64,000 nt of DNA, taken from contig NZ_RCCV01000001.1 of the NCBI RefSeq assembly GCF_003664255.1, positions 4,588,001-4,652,000 of the forward strand, in the 5' to 3' direction. A program made the translations under genes and the position numbers. Under the pieces are notes generated by a model that saw nothing but the letters and a program-made list of their open reading frames with translations, was not told where the DNA came from and made no database searches. Below, one piece after another: positions 43,844 through 54,391 of this stretch (position 1 is the first letter of the stretch; the number at the start of each line of letters is the position of its first letter). The DNA comes from Micromonospora sp. M71_S20. Lineage in GTDB: Bacteria > Actinomycetota > Actinomycetes > Mycobacteriales > Micromonosporaceae.

Positions 43844-44047
43844 GGCGCACCTCCCCGTCTCGGTGATCGATGGAGGCAGCGCTTACCCGGCCCCGCCCCG
43901 ATCACGCCCCGCCGCGCGGGGCGCCGGCGGACCTGGTCGACGCCTCCCGGGCCGGAACCGGACGCCGGTGACGACTCCCGTCGTTCGTCGTACCGGTGGG
44001 TTACGGTGCGTCGATGATCCGATGACCGGGTCGGGGGGAGACGGTTC

Positions 44048-45103
44048 GTGGGTGAAGGTGGCGCGGGATCGGGCGGGAGCGGGGTGACCGTGGCCGGTGC
44101 GGCCCTCCGGTCGGGCGACGAGCAGGCCTTCGCGGAGCTGACCGACCGGCACCGGCGGGAGTTGCGGGTGCACTGCTACCGGATGCTCGGGTCGTTCGAC
44201 GACGCCGAGGATCTCGTGCAGGAGACGTTCCTGCGGGCCTGGCGCAGCCGGGAGAGCTTCCAGGGCCGCTCCACCGTGCGGGCCTGGCTCTACCGGATCG
44301 CCACCAACGCCTGTCTCGACTTCCTCGACCGCCGCCAGCGGCAGCCGGGTCCGCTCGTCGCGCCGACGTCGTCGCGGGTCTCCGGGCCCGGCCGGGCCTC
44401 GTTGCCGCAGGCGGAGATCCCCTGGCTCCAGCCCTATCCGGACCGGTTGCTCGATCCGCCCGCCCCGCCCGACGTCGAGCCGGACGCGGCACTGGTGGCC
44501 AAGGAGACCATCGAGCTGGCGTTCCTCGCCGCGATCCAGCACCTGCCACCCCGGCAACGGGCGGTGCTCATCCTGCGCGACGTGCTCGGCTGGCCGGCGG
44601 CGGACACCGCCGCGCTGCTCGACGGCACGGTCGCCGCGGTCAACAGCGCCCTGCAACGGGCGCGCGCCACCCTCCGGCAGCGCCTGCCGCAACGGCGGAC
44701 GGAGTGGCCGGCGGCGACCGACCCGAGCGCCGAGGAACGGGCGGTGCTCCAGCGGTACGTGGCGGCGACCGAGAGCGCCGACCTGACGGCGCTGGCGGCG
44801 TTGCTGCGCGAGGATGCCCGCTTCACCATGCCGCCAAAGCCGACCTGGTACGAGGGACGGGACGCGATCATCGAGTGCTGGGCGCCCGCACTGGTCGGGC
44901 CCACCGCCTGGAAGGACTGGTGTCACGTGCCCACCCGGGCCAACCGCCAGCCCGCCGTCGCCTGCTACGTGCGTGAACCGGGCCGGTCCCGCTACCACGC
45001 GCTGGGCCTCGACGTGCTCCGCATCGAGGGTGGCGAGGTCGCGGAGGTCACCGCGTTCCCGCCCCGCGTCTTTCCGGCCTTCGGGCTGCCGCTGACCCGT
45101 TGA
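44048..45103 (+). CDS. ECF sigma factor with C-terminal SnoaL-like domain (TIGR02960 type)
   Basis: The 351-residue protein has sigma region 2 (ELTDRHRRELRVHCYRMLGSFDDAEDLVQETFLRAWR) and region 4 (AIQHLPPRQRAVLILRDVLGWPAADTAALLD), followed by a SnoaL-like domain from about residue 230 (AVLQRYVAATESADLTALAALLREDARFTM). In this ECF group the C-terminal domain takes the place of an anti-sigma factor and controls activity. The start at 44048 is a GTG with a Gly-rich N-terminus; a GTG at 44084 is an alternative that drops 12 residues. It may head a unit with the DUF899 and hydrolase genes. Confidence 0.92.
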   Translation: MGEGGAGSGGSGVTVAGAALRSGDEQAFAELTDRHRRELRVHCYRMLGSFDDAEDLVQETFLRAWRSRESFQGRSTVRAWLYRIATNACLDFLDRRQRQPGPLVAPTSSRVSGPGRASLPQAEIPWLQPYPDRLLDPPAPPDVEPDAALVAKETIELAFLAAIQHLPPRQRAVLILRDVLGWPAADTAALLDGTVAAVNSALQRARATLRQRLPQRRTEWPAATDPSAEERAVLQRYVAATESADLTALAALLREDARFTMPPKPTWYEGRDAIIECWAPALVGPTAWKDWCHVPTRANRQPAVACYVREPGRSRYHALGLDVLRIEGGEVAEVTAFPPRVFPAFGLPLTR

Positions 45104-45208
45104 CGGATGGCGGCGATGAGTTCCTACGCGCCCCGCCGTCTCAATGGGGTGGCCGGCGGTGCGGCGCGACGCTGACGTCGCCGGAAGGACGGAGGCAGGA
45201 GAGACGCC

Positions 45209-45928
45209 ATGACCCAGCCGAGAGTTGTCAGCCGAGACGAGTGGGAGGCGGCCCGTGCGGAACTGCTCGTCAGCGAGAAGGCGCTCACCCGGGCACGCGA
45301 CGCGTTGAGCGCTCAGCGGCGCCGGCTACCGATGGTCCGGATCGACAAGGAGTACCTCTTCGACTCCCCGGACGGCCCGGTGGATCTGCCGGGTCTGTTC
45401 GACGGTCGTCGCCAGCTCGTCGTCCGGCACTTCATGTTCCACCCCGACTGGGACGAGGGTTGCGTGGGCTGCTCCCTACAGGTCGACAACCTCGGCCACC
45501 CGGCTCACCTGCACGCCCGGGACACCAGCCTGGTGCTGGTGTCCCGGGCGCCGCTGACGAGGATCGAGCCGTTCCGGCGGCGGATGGGTTGGACCGTTCC
45601 CTGGTTCTCGTCCTTCGGTGGAGACTTCAATCCCGACTTCGGGGCCACCAGGGACGACGCGGAATGCTCCGGGCTGAGCGTGTTCCTCCGCGACGGGGCG
45701 GACGTCTTCCACACCTACTCGTCCTTCTCCCGGGGCGGCGACGCGTTGATCAACACCTACAACTACCTCGACCTGACGGCGTTGGGCCGGCAGGAGGAGG
45801 GGCTCGAATATCCGCAGCAGTGGTGGCGGCACCACGACCGGTACGACGACCGACGCCACGGGACCCGGCGCCGCGACGCACTGCCCGCGCGGGCCATCGG
45901 CCACTCCCCGGAGCTGGAGGTTCACTGA
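45209..45928 (+). CDS. DUF899 family thioredoxin-like protein
   Basis: The 239-residue protein starts MTQPRVVSRDEWEAARAEL and has the DUF899 pattern: PMVRIDKEYLFDSPDG, a thioredoxin-like FHPDWDEGCVGCSLQVDNL with a CVGC pair that could be redox-active, then the strand-rich ADVFHTYSSFSRGGDALINTYNYLDLTA. Function is unknown. These genes commonly sit beside TIGR02960-type sigma factors, as here. The start follows AGGAGAGACGCC. It ends one base before the GTG of the hydrolase gene, so they are co-translated. Confidence 0.88.
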   Translation: MTQPRVVSRDEWEAARAELLVSEKALTRARDALSAQRRRLPMVRIDKEYLFDSPDGPVDLPGLFDGRRQLVVRHFMFHPDWDEGCVGCSLQVDNLGHPAHLHARDTSLVLVSRAPLTRIEPFRRRMGWTVPWFSSFGGDFNPDFGATRDDAECSGLSVFLRDGADVFHTYSSFSRGGDALINTYNYLDLTALGRQEEGLEYPQQWWRHHDRYDDRRHGTRRRDALPARAIGHSPELEVH

Positions 45929-45929
45929 C

Positions 45930-46652
45930 GTGGCGACCTACGTGTTGATCCCGCCCGCGGGCAGCGGGCCCTGGTACTGGCACCTGTTGGCGGAGCAGTT
46001 GCGGGACCGGGGGCACGACGTGGTGGCGGTCGACCTGCCGTGCGACGACGACTCGGCGGGGCTGGCGGAGTACACCGACGCCGCCGTCCGGGCCGTCGGG
46101 GACCGTACGGACCTGGTCGTCGTGGCCCAGTCGTTCGGCGCGTTCACCGGCCCGCTGGTGTGCGACCGGGTCCACGCTGACCTGCTCGTGCTGCTGACCC
46201 CGATGGTGCCCTCCCCCGGCGAGTCGCCGGGCGAGTGGTGGAGCGGCACCGGCTACGCGCAGGCCCGACGGGCCCAGGCCGAACGCGAGGGCTGGACGCC
46301 CGAGCAGGACGAGGACCCGAACGTCGTCTTCTTCCACGAGCTGCCGCCCCGGCTGGTCGAGGAGGCCACGGCGAACGCCCGGGACCAGTCGGGGACGCCG
46401 TTCGAGAAGCCCTGGCCGCTCGCCGCCTGGCCGGACGTGCCGACCCGGGCGTTGCTCTGCCGGGGTGACCGCTTCTTCCCCATCGATTTCCTGCGGAAGC
46501 TGGTCTCCGACCGGCTGGGGATCACCCCGGACGAGATGGGCGGCGGGCATCCGGTGGCCCTGAGCCGGCCGCGGGAGCTGGCCGACCGGCTGGAGGAGAT
46601 CCGGCGGGAGGTCTGCGAGGTCGCCCACCCCACGCCGGACCGCCGGCGGTGA
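45930..46652 (+). CDS. Alpha/beta hydrolase
   Basis: The 240-residue enzyme has the fold and triad of EstA-like hydrolases: nucleophile in AQSFGAF (the GxSxG site with Ala in place of the first Gly), acid in CRGDRFFP, and base in GGGHPVAL near the end. The N-terminal strand YVLIPPAGSGPWYWHLL matches the oxyanion-hole region. The GTG at 45930 starts one base after the upstream stop. Related genes act on small esters or lactones, and its partnership with a DUF899 protein and ECF sigma suggests a sigma-regulated role; substrate unknown. Confidence 0.82.
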   Translation: MATYVLIPPAGSGPWYWHLLAEQLRDRGHDVVAVDLPCDDDSAGLAEYTDAAVRAVGDRTDLVVVAQSFGAFTGPLVCDRVHADLLVLLTPMVPSPGESPGEWWSGTGYAQARRAQAEREGWTPEQDEDPNVVFFHELPPRLVEEATANARDQSGTPFEKPWPLAAWPDVPTRALLCRGDRFFPIDFLRKLVSDRLGITPDEMGGGHPVALSRPRELADRLEEIRREVCEVAHPTPDRRR

Positions 46653-46830
46653 CCGGAGCTGACCCGCGCCCTGCCCGGGACCAGCGAGCCGGTGCTGTCG
46701 TGCGCCGGGGCCGGGTGCGGAACCGGCACCCGGCGCGACCCGGCGCACCGGCTCCGTCCGCTGCCCCGGCCGGACGACACCGGTGGCGGGCGCGGTTACC
46801 CGGGGCGGGCTTGCGGGTAGGGGTTGCCGC

Positions 46831-47562
46831 ATGGCGGAACTGGCGACGCTCTGGATCGTCCGACACGGCGAGAGCACGGCGAACGTGGCGGCCACGGCGG
46901 CCGAGGCGTCCGGCGCCGAGCTGATCGACCTGACCCACCGGGACGCGGACGTGCCGTTGAGCCCGACCGGGGAGGAGCAGGCCCGGGCCACCGCGCGCTG
47001 GCTGGCCGGGCTGCCCGAGGCCCGCCGGCCGGACGTGGCGGTGGTGTCGCCGTACCTGCGGGCGGTGCGGACCGCCGAGCTGGCCCTGGCCGGCACCGGG
47101 ATCCCGCTCAGCCGCGACGAGCGGCTGCGCGACCGGGAGCTGGGCATCCTGGACGGCCTGACCGGGCAGGGGGTGCGCCGGCGGCACCCGGAGGAGGCGG
47201 CGCGCCGCGACCGGCTCGGCAAGTTCTACTACCGGCCGCCGGGCGGGGAGTCCTGGACCGACGTGGCGCTGCGCCTGCGTGCCCTCCTCGGCGACCTGCG
47301 CCGCGACCACGAGGACCGGCGCGTGCTGCTGTTCGGCCACGACGCCCTGGTCTTCCTGACCCGTTACCTGGTGGAGGGGCTCACCGAGGCGGAGCTGATG
47401 GCGCTGACCCGCGAGCACGTCATCGCCAACTGCTCGATCACCGGCTGGTCCGCCGGGGCCGACGGCCGGCTGACCCCGGACGTGTTCAACGACGTCGGTC
47501 ACCTGCGCGAGCAGGGCGCCCGACAGACCAGGGAGGACGAGGTCCATGCCGAACCGGTCTGA
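46831..47562 (+). CDS. Histidine phosphatase family protein
   Basis: The 243-residue protein has the catalytic RHG motif in LWIVRHGESTANVA near residue 10, the second histidine in LLFGHDALVFL, and an acidic proton donor in RDRELGIL. The insert of 30 residues after the RHG strand is larger than in the phosphoglycerate mutase family core. Cofactor-independent phosphatases of this kind act on many phosphoesters; the substrate is unknown. It overlaps the following nnrD gene by 17 bases, which suggests coupled expression. Start ATG at 46831. Confidence 0.87.
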   Translation: MAELATLWIVRHGESTANVAATAAEASGAELIDLTHRDADVPLSPTGEEQARATARWLAGLPEARRPDVAVVSPYLRAVRTAELALAGTGIPLSRDERLRDRELGILDGLTGQGVRRRHPEEAARRDRLGKFYYRPPGGESWTDVALRLRALLGDLRRDHEDRRVLLFGHDALVFLTRYLVEGLTEAELMALTREHVIANCSITGWSAGADGRLTPDVFNDVGHLREQGARQTREDEVHAEPV

Positions 47563-48415
47563 CACCCGGGTGATCACCCCCGGCCTGCTGCGGGAGTGGG
47601 CGCTGCCCGTGCCGACCGGCGGCAAGGAGGCCCGGGGCACGGTGCTGGTGGTCGGCGGCTCGCGGTTCACCCCCGGCGCGGTGCTGCTCGCCGGCGTGGC
47701 CGCGCTGCGGGCCGGGGCCGGCGTGCTCCAGCTCGCCGCCGCCGAGTCCACCGCCGCCGCGCTGAGCATTCAGGTGCCCGAGGCGCTGGTGGTGGGGCTG
47801 CCGGAGACCACCGAGGGGGCGGTCGCGGGACGGCCCGGCGAGCTGCTGGGCGACCTGGTGGCGGAGGCGGACGTGGTGGCCGTCGGCCCCGGCCTGAAGG
47901 ACATCGACGAGACCGGCCGCCTGCTGCGCCTGGTGCTCGACGCGGCCGGTCCGGAGACGTCGCTGGTGCTCGACGCGTACGCCCTGGGGGCCCTCAGCCA
48001 CGCCCCGGACCTGCTGGTCGGGTCCGGCCGGCCGGTGGTGCTCACCCCCAACCTCACCGAGGCCCGGCACCTGCTCGACCGGGAACCCGGCGACGACCTC
48101 GACGCCGAGGCGACGGAGCTGGCCCGCCGGTACGACGCGGTGGTGTCGCTCTACGGCCACATCGCCACCCCCGACGGCCGGAGCTGGCGGGAGGAGAGCG
48201 GCGACGCCGGCCTGGGCACCTCCGGCAGCGGGGACGTCCGCGCCGGGCTGCTGGCCGGGCTGCTGTCGCGGGGCGCGGAGCCGGCACAGGCCGCGTGCTG
48301 GGGGGCGTTCGCCCACGCGGTGAGCGGTCAGCGGCTGGTCCCCCGGTTCGGCCGGATCGGCTTCCTCGCCCGGGAGCTGCTCGACGAGATCCCCCACACC
48401 CTGGCGACCGTCTGA
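47546..48415 (+). CDS. nnrD: ADP/ATP-dependent NAD(P)H-hydrate dehydratase
   Basis: The 289-residue enzyme repairs hydrated NAD(P)H. The fold is ribokinase-like, with ARGTVLVVGGSRFTPGAVLLAG at the N-terminus, the NLTEARHLL region and the conserved TSGSGDVRAGLLAGLLSRG near the C-terminus that binds phosphate. Most bacteria have it fused to the epimerase (NnrE); here the dehydratase stands alone, with no epimerase domain. The ATG at 47546 lies inside the end of the histidine phosphatase gene. Confidence 0.88.
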   Translation: MPNRSDTRVITPGLLREWALPVPTGGKEARGTVLVVGGSRFTPGAVLLAGVAALRAGAGVLQLAAAESTAAALSIQVPEALVVGLPETTEGAVAGRPGELLGDLVAEADVVAVGPGLKDIDETGRLLRLVLDAAGPETSLVLDAYALGALSHAPDLLVGSGRPVVLTPNLTEARHLLDREPGDDLDAEATELARRYDAVVSLYGHIATPDGRSWREESGDAGLGTSGSGDVRAGLLAGLLSRGAEPAQAACWGAFAHAVSGQRLVPRFGRIGFLARELLDEIPHTLATV

Positions 48416-48563
48416 CACCTCCCGCCCGGGCCCCGCGGACGCGTGTAACGCCACCGGACGCCGCGACGCTGGTGCTTGCGGAGGCGTGCATCCCGCCCGC
48501 CTCCCGCCGGTCGCTCCCCGCCAGGGGGCGCACCCCGGCTGGAAACAGCCCCTGGGAGTCTGT

Positions 48564-50051
<1,488 letters not shown>

Positions 50052-50069
50052 CAGCACGGCACGACCCGT

Positions 50070-50103
50070 GGTGGGGCCCGGCGGTGATCCGCCGGGCCCC
50101 ACC
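50070..50103. terminator. Strong terminator of the subtilisin gene
   Basis: GGTGGGGCCCGGCGG (50070-50084) pairs perfectly with CCGCCGGGCCCCACC (50089-50103) on a TGAT loop and is followed by CGTTTTC. This is the longest perfect hairpin in the window. Confidence 0.85.
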
Positions 50104-50163
50104 CGTTTTCGCTGCTCACCCCGGGGGTACGGGGGAGGTGTCAGTCGAGCGAGGAGGTCAACG

Positions 50164-50664
50164 GTGTCCACCGATGCCATCGTCCTGTTGAAAGAGGACC
50201 ACAAGGAGATGCGCCGCCTGTTCAAGGCGTTCCAGGATGCCGAGGAGGGTCCGGCGGCGCGCCGGCAGAAGCTGGTGAACGAGATCCTGGAAGCCCTCAC
50301 GGTCCACACCTACCTCGAGAACGAGGTGATGTACCCCGAGGTCCGCAGGCTTCTGCCCGACCTGGAGGACGACATCCTCGAGTCGTACGAGGAACACCAT
50401 GTCGCCGACGTGCTCTGCGCCGAGCTGTTCACCATGGACGCCGCCGACGAGCGCTTCAACGCCAAGACCACGGTGCTGATCGAGAACGTCCTGCACCACG
50501 TCGAGGAGGAGGAGGAGGAGTGGTTCCCGAAGGTGCGCGAGGCCCTCGGCCGTAAGCAGCTCCAGGAGATCGGCGAGCGGATGATCGAGCTGCGCGCCGA
50601 CGCGCCCCGCAAGCCGACCGACCCGAAGGCGATCAAGAAGTCGCTGGACGCCGTGACGGCCTGA
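50164..50664 (+). CDS. Hemerythrin domain protein
   Basis: The 166-residue protein is a four-helix hemerythrin that binds a diiron centre for oxygen or stress sensing. Histidine and acidic ligands appear in KEDHKEMRRLFKAF, LTVHTYLENEVMYPEV, YEEHHVADVLCAEL and VLHHVEEEEEEWFPKV. The GTG at 50164 has AGGAGG 7 bases upstream. No partner gene is adjacent. Mycobacterial homologues are linked to peroxide response and SigF. Confidence 0.9.
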   Translation: MSTDAIVLLKEDHKEMRRLFKAFQDAEEGPAARRQKLVNEILEALTVHTYLENEVMYPEVRRLLPDLEDDILESYEEHHVADVLCAELFTMDAADERFNAKTTVLIENVLHHVEEEEEEWFPKVREALGRKQLQEIGERMIELRADAPRKPTDPKAIKKSLDAVTA

Positions 50665-50676
50665 GCGGACGGCACT

Positions 50677-50706
50677 CCACGGGCCCCGGTGCGCCGGGGC
50701 CCGTGG
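50677..50706. terminator. Bidirectional hairpin between hemerythrin and phosphoesterase genes
   Basis: CCACGGGCCCCGG (50677-50689) pairs perfectly with CCGGGGCCCGTGG (50694-50706) on a 4-base loop. It lies between two convergent genes, 12 bases after one stop and adjacent to the other. Confidence 0.8.
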
Positions 50707-51570
50707 TCACGCCGGGGGCCCGGGCAGGATCCGCCGCAGCGCCGGGGGCGCGGCCCGGGGCCGCCACTCCCGCGGGTAGCCCACCGAGACCTCCTCGAAC
50801 CGCACCCCGTCGTGCCAGGTGGTACGGGGGATGTGCAGGTGGCCGTAGACCACCGCGGCGGCGTCGAAGCGCAGGTGCCAGTCGGCGGTGGACTCGGTGC
50901 CGCACCACTGGGCGAAGATCGGGTAGCGCAGCACCCGGGTCGGCTCGCGCAGCAGCGGCCAGTGGTTGACCAGCACCGTCGGCAGTCCCGGCTCCCGTTC
51001 GGCGAGCCGACGCGCGGTCTCGGCGACGCGGGCGGCGCACCAGGCCGACCGGCTCGGGTACGGGTCGGGGTGCAGCAGGAACTCGTCGGTGCACACGATC
51101 CCCGTCCGGTACGCCTCCTCCAGCGCCGCCTCGGGGGTGTCGAACCCGTCCGGACGCCAGCTGTAGTCGTAGAGCAGGAACAGCGGCGCCACGACCACGG
51201 GCCCGCCCGTCCCCCGCCACACCGGGTACGGGTCCTCCGGGGTCAGCACGCCCAGCCGCCGGCAGGCGTCGACCAGGTACGCGTATCGCGCGGCCCCGCG
51301 CAGCGTCACCAGGTCGGCCGGCGGGGTCCACAGTTCGTGGTTGCCCGGCGCCCAGACCACCTTCGCGAAGCGGCGGCTGAGCAGGCCGAGGGCCCACTCC
51401 ACGTCGGCCACGGTGTCGCCCACGTCCCCGGCGACCAGCAGCCAGTCCCCCGGCGATCCGGGGCGCAGCCCCTCGACCACCTCCCGGTTGTCCCGGTGAC
51501 CGACGTGCAGGTCGCTGATGGCGAGCAGGCTGCCGCCCTCGCCCTCCGCCCCCGCCATGCCGCTGATCAT
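50707..51570 (-). CDS. Calcineurin-like metallophosphoesterase
   Basis: The 287-residue protein has the five metallophosphoesterase blocks: ISDLHVGH, VAGDVGDT, APGNHELW, VNHWPLL and YGHLHIP, which bind two metal ions. There is no signal peptide. Cleavage of phosphodiesters or phosphomonoesters is expected, substrate unknown. Start options are the ATG at 51570 or one four codons later (51558); conserved sequence begins at about residue 14 either way. Confidence 0.9.
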   Translation of the reverse strand: MISGMAGAEGEGGSLLAISDLHVGHRDNREVVEGLRPGSPGDWLLVAGDVGDTVADVEWALGLLSRRFAKVVWAPGNHELWTPPADLVTLRGAARYAYLVDACRRLGVLTPEDPYPVWRGTGGPVVVAPLFLLYDYSWRPDGFDTPEAALEEAYRTGIVCTDEFLLHPDPYPSRSAWCAARVAETARRLAEREPGLPTVLVNHWPLLREPTRVLRYPIFAQWCGTESTADWHLRFDAAAVVYGHLHIPRTTWHDGVRFEEVSVGYPREWRPRAAPPALRRILPGPPA

Positions 51571-51648
51571 AGGCAGCGGCGCGCCCGGCCGCGAAGTTCC
51601 CCCGCACCGGCGGCGGGCCCCACGACCCGCCGCCGCGACCCGGAAGGG

Positions 51649-52455
51649 TCAGCTGCCGGAGCCCGGCTCGGCCATCCTGCGGTGCTGCGCCGCCTTGAGC
51701 TTGTCCGGGACGATCTTGCCGGCGGCGGTCTGCACCTTGTTGAGCAGCGAACCCGCGGTCACCGTCTGGTCGCCCCGCATCATCGCCGCGAAGCCCTGCT
51801 CGGCCACGGTCCGCGGGTCGTCCTTGCGTCCCGAGCCGACCCGGGTGTCCTCCATCTCGGCACGGGCGAAGAACTCCGTGTCGGTCGGCCCCGGCATCAA
51901 CGAGGTCACCGTCACCCCGGTGTCCTTCAGCTCGTTGCGCAGCGCCTCCGCGAAGGACTGCACGAACGACTTCGAGGCGTTGTAGACGGCCTGGAAGGGC
52001 CCCGGCATGGTCGCGGCGATCGACGAGGTGAACAGGACCCGGCCGGTGCCGCGCCGCACCATGCCGGGCAGCAGCAGCTTGGCCAGGTGCACCGTCGAGC
52101 GCACGTTCAGGTCGACGACGGCCAGCTCGTCCGCGAGCGTGGTGCCCCCGACGAACTCCCCGCCGGCGCCCCGCCCGGCGTTGAGTGCCAACGCGTCAAC
52201 CGGGCGGCCGGTCGCGGCCACCGCCGCCGCCAGCTTCTCGACCCCCTCGGCGCGGGTCAGGTCGGCCCGGACGGGATCCACCCGGGGCCCTCCGTCGCGC
52301 CGCAGCCGCTCCGCCGCCGTGCCGATCCCGTCGTCCTCGGCGGCGACCACCACGTCGTACCCGTGCTCGACGAACTGGACCGCCAGCTCGTACCCGATGC
52401 CGCTGGACGCGCCGGTCACCACGGCGAACGGCCGGTCCGTACCCGATGTGGTCAT
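51649..52455 (-). CDS. Short-chain dehydrogenase/reductase
   Basis: The 268-residue enzyme has the classical SDR motifs: TGASSGIGYELA (NAD(P)-binding), ALNAGRG, and catalytic YNASK with the upstream serine in FTSSIAAT. The C-terminus carries 40 extra residues. Reaction is NAD(P)-dependent oxidation or reduction of an alcohol or ketone; substrate unknown. The ATG at 52453-52455 has GGGGAG upstream. Confidence 0.9.
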   Translation of the reverse strand: MTTSGTDRPFAVVTGASSGIGYELAVQFVEHGYDVVVAAEDDGIGTAAERLRRDGGPRVDPVRADLTRAEGVEKLAAAVAATGRPVDALALNAGRGAGGEFVGGTTLADELAVVDLNVRSTVHLAKLLLPGMVRRGTGRVLFTSSIAATMPGPFQAVYNASKSFVQSFAEALRNELKDTGVTVTSLMPGPTDTEFFARAEMEDTRVGSGRKDDPRTVAEQGFAAMMRGDQTVTAGSLLNKVQTAAGKIVPDKLKAAQHRRMAEPGSGS

Positions 52456-52629
52456 CTGCTCGTCACTCCCCTCGTCGGTGGGCGGCCCGCGCACCGAGGC
52501 CGTCCCAGGTGTGCTGTGCCCCGGTCCGGGCCGGTCAATCCCCACGTCGGCACCCGCCCACCCCGCCGGGGGCCCACCGCCGGGACGAGGTGGGCCGGGA
52601 ACCGCCAGGGTCGACCCGGTAGGATCGGC

Positions 52630-52712
52630 ACGGGCCGTGACTGGCGCGTAGGGATGGAGAACCATCGGGAAGCGGTCCCGTCATGAGGACGCATGCCGAG
52701 CGCCTGGGCCTT
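52630..52712 (+). ncRNA. ZTP riboswitch (pfl motif) in the glyA leader
   Basis: The leader has the conserved pfl elements in order: CGTGACTGGCG (52636-52646), a short hairpin region with GGAGAACCATCGGGAAGC, a pairing region ACGGGCC with GGTCCCGT that forms P1, and GCGCCTGGGC (52700-52709), the hallmark 3' segment. It ends about 20 bases before the glyA start. The riboswitch senses ZTP, which accumulates when folate one-carbon units run short, and is known before glyA, folD and purH genes. It is expected to raise glyA expression. Confidence 0.85.
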
Positions 52713-52733
52713 CCGCACGTCACTGGAGGTCGC

Positions 52734-54173
52734 ATGTCGTCGCTGAACGCCGAATCCACCGCCTTCCGCAGCGCCCTCGAGGTGATCCGCGCCGTCGAGC
52801 CCCGGGTGGCCGACGCCATCGGCGCCGAACTCGCCGACCAGCGCGAGTCGCTCAAGCTCATCGCCAGCGAGAACTACGCCTCCCCCGCGACCCTGCTGAC
52901 CATGGGCAACTGGTTCAGCGACAAGTACGCCGAGGGCACCGTCGGCCGCCGCTTCTACGCGGGCTGCCAGAACGTCGACACCGTCGAGGCGCTCGCCGCC
53001 GAGCACGCCCGGGAGCTGTTCGGCGCCGCCCACGCGTACGTGCAGCCGCACTCCGGCATCGACGCCAACCTGGTGGCGTTCTGGGCGATCCTGGCCGACC
53101 GGGTGGAGTCGCCGGCGCTGAAGAAGGCCCAGGTGCGGCAGGTCAACGACCTCACCGAGGCGGACTGGTTCGCGCTGCGCCGGGAGCTGGGCAACCAGCG
53201 GATGCTCGGCATGTCGCTGGACGCCGGCGGCCACCTCACCCACGGGTTCCGGCCGAACATCTCCGGCAAGATGTTCGACCAGCGCAGCTACGGCACCGAC
53301 CCGGTCACCGGCCTCGTGGACTACGACAAGGTCGCCGAGGCGGCCCGCGAGTTCAAGCCGCTGATCCTGGTCGCCGGCTACTCGGCGTACCCGCGGAAGG
53401 TCAACTTCCGGATCATGCGGGAGATCGCCGACTCGGTCGGCGCCACCTTCATGGTCGACATGGCGCACTTCGCCGGCCTGGTCGCCGGGAAGGTCTTCAC
53501 CGGCGACTTCGACCCGGTGCCGCACGCGCACATCGTCACCACCACCACGCACAAGTCGCTGCGCGGCCCGCGCGGCGGCATGGTGCTCTGCCAGCCCGAG
53601 CTGGCCGACCAGGTCGACCGGGGCTGCCCGATGGTGCTCGGCGGCCCGCTGCCGCACGTGATGGCCGCCAAGGCCGTCGCCCTCGCCGAGGCCCGCCGCC
53701 CCGACTTCGCCGACTACGCCCAGCGGATCGTCGACAACGCCCAGGCGCTCGCCGAGGGGCTGCTGCGGCGCGGCGGCAAGCTGGTCACCGGCGGCACCGA
53801 CAACCACCTGGTGCTGATCGACGTCTCCGGCTACGGGCTGACCGGCCGGCAGGCCGAGCAGGCGCTGCTCGACTCGGGCATCGTCACCAACCGCAACTCC
53901 GTGCCGCAGGACCCGAACGGCGCCTGGTACACCTCCGGCATCCGGGTCGGCACCCCGGCGCTGACCAGCCGAGGGCTGGGCACCGCGCAGATGGACGAGA
54001 CGGCCGAGCTGATCCACACCGTGCTCAGCCAGACCAAGCCGGGCGCGAACCCGGACGGCACCGCGTCCAAGGCCAAGTACGTCCTCGACCCGGCCGTCGC
54101 CGACCGGGTCGCCAAGCAGGCCAGCGACCTGCTGACCGGCTTCCCGCTCTACCCGGCCGTCGACCTCGGCTGA
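52734..54173 (+). CDS. glyA: Serine hydroxymethyltransferase
   Basis: The 479-residue PLP enzyme converts serine and tetrahydrofolate to glycine and methylene-tetrahydrofolate. Markers include [36 protein letters not shown] and the PLP lysine in [14 protein letters not shown]. It contains an insertion of about 50 residues ([19 protein letters not shown]), typical of longer actinobacterial GlyA2 forms. The ATG at 52734 has GGAGG 5 bases upstream and follows a ZTP riboswitch, which fits folate-dependent control. An ATG at 52683 lies inside the riboswitch and is not used. Confidence 0.95.
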   Translation: MSSLNAESTAFRSALEVIRAVEPRVADAIGAELADQRESLKLIASENYASPATLLTMGNWFSDKYAEGTVGRRFYAGCQNVDTVEALAAEHARELFGAAHAYVQPHSGIDANLVAFWAILADRVESPALKKAQVRQVNDLTEADWFALRRELGNQRMLGMSLDAGGHLTHGFRPNISGKMFDQRSYGTDPVTGLVDYDKVAEAAREFKPLILVAGYSAYPRKVNFRIMREIADSVGATFMVDMAHFAGLVAGKVFTGDFDPVPHAHIVTTTTHKSLRGPRGGMVLCQPELADQVDRGCPMVLGGPLPHVMAAKAVALAEARRPDFADYAQRIVDNAQALAEGLLRRGGKLVTGGTDNHLVLIDVSGYGLTGRQAEQALLDSGIVTNRNSVPQDPNGAWYTSGIRVGTPALTSRGLGTAQMDETAELIHTVLSQTKPGANPDGTASKAKYVLDPAVADRVAKQASDLLTGFPLYPAVDLG

Positions 54174-54186
54174 ACCGCACCACCCC

Positions 54187-54220
54187 GACGCCCCCGCCCG
54201 GCCCACCGAGCGGGGGCGTC
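54187..54220. terminator. Terminator of glyA
   Basis: GACGCCCCCGC (54187-54197) pairs perfectly with GCGGGGGCGTC (54210-54220) across a 12-base loop, 14 bases after the glyA stop. Confidence 0.7.
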
Positions 54221-54280
54221 CCCGTCCCCGCACGCCTCCCGCTACCCCCGGGGCGATGCCCGGCACCGCGTCGCCCGGCA

Positions 54281-54363
54281 CCGCGTCGATCATGCAGTTC
54301 CGGTGCCCGTTTCATGCGCCCTGATGCCGTTTTGCGGCCCCCGCAACTGCATGACCGACGCGG
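54281..54363. repeat. 83-bp inverted repeat element between glyA and araB
   Basis: The arm CCGCGTCGATCATGCAGTT (54281-54299) matches AACTGCATGACCGACGCGG (54345-54363) in reverse complement with one mismatch. The 45 bases between contain no open frame. Elements with ATCATG and a symmetric partner recur in actinomycete intergenic regions as I remember them, which I cannot verify here. It sits between the convergent glyA and araB genes, 28 bases from the araB stop. Confidence 0.6.
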
Positions 54364-54391
54364 TGGGTGGGGGTGGGGAGGGTGGGGCGGG

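Noticed and set aside
52683..52733. Upstream ATG for glyA at 52683
   Set aside because: It lies inside the ZTP riboswitch and has no ribosome site. The ATG at 52734 has GGAGG 5 bases upstream.
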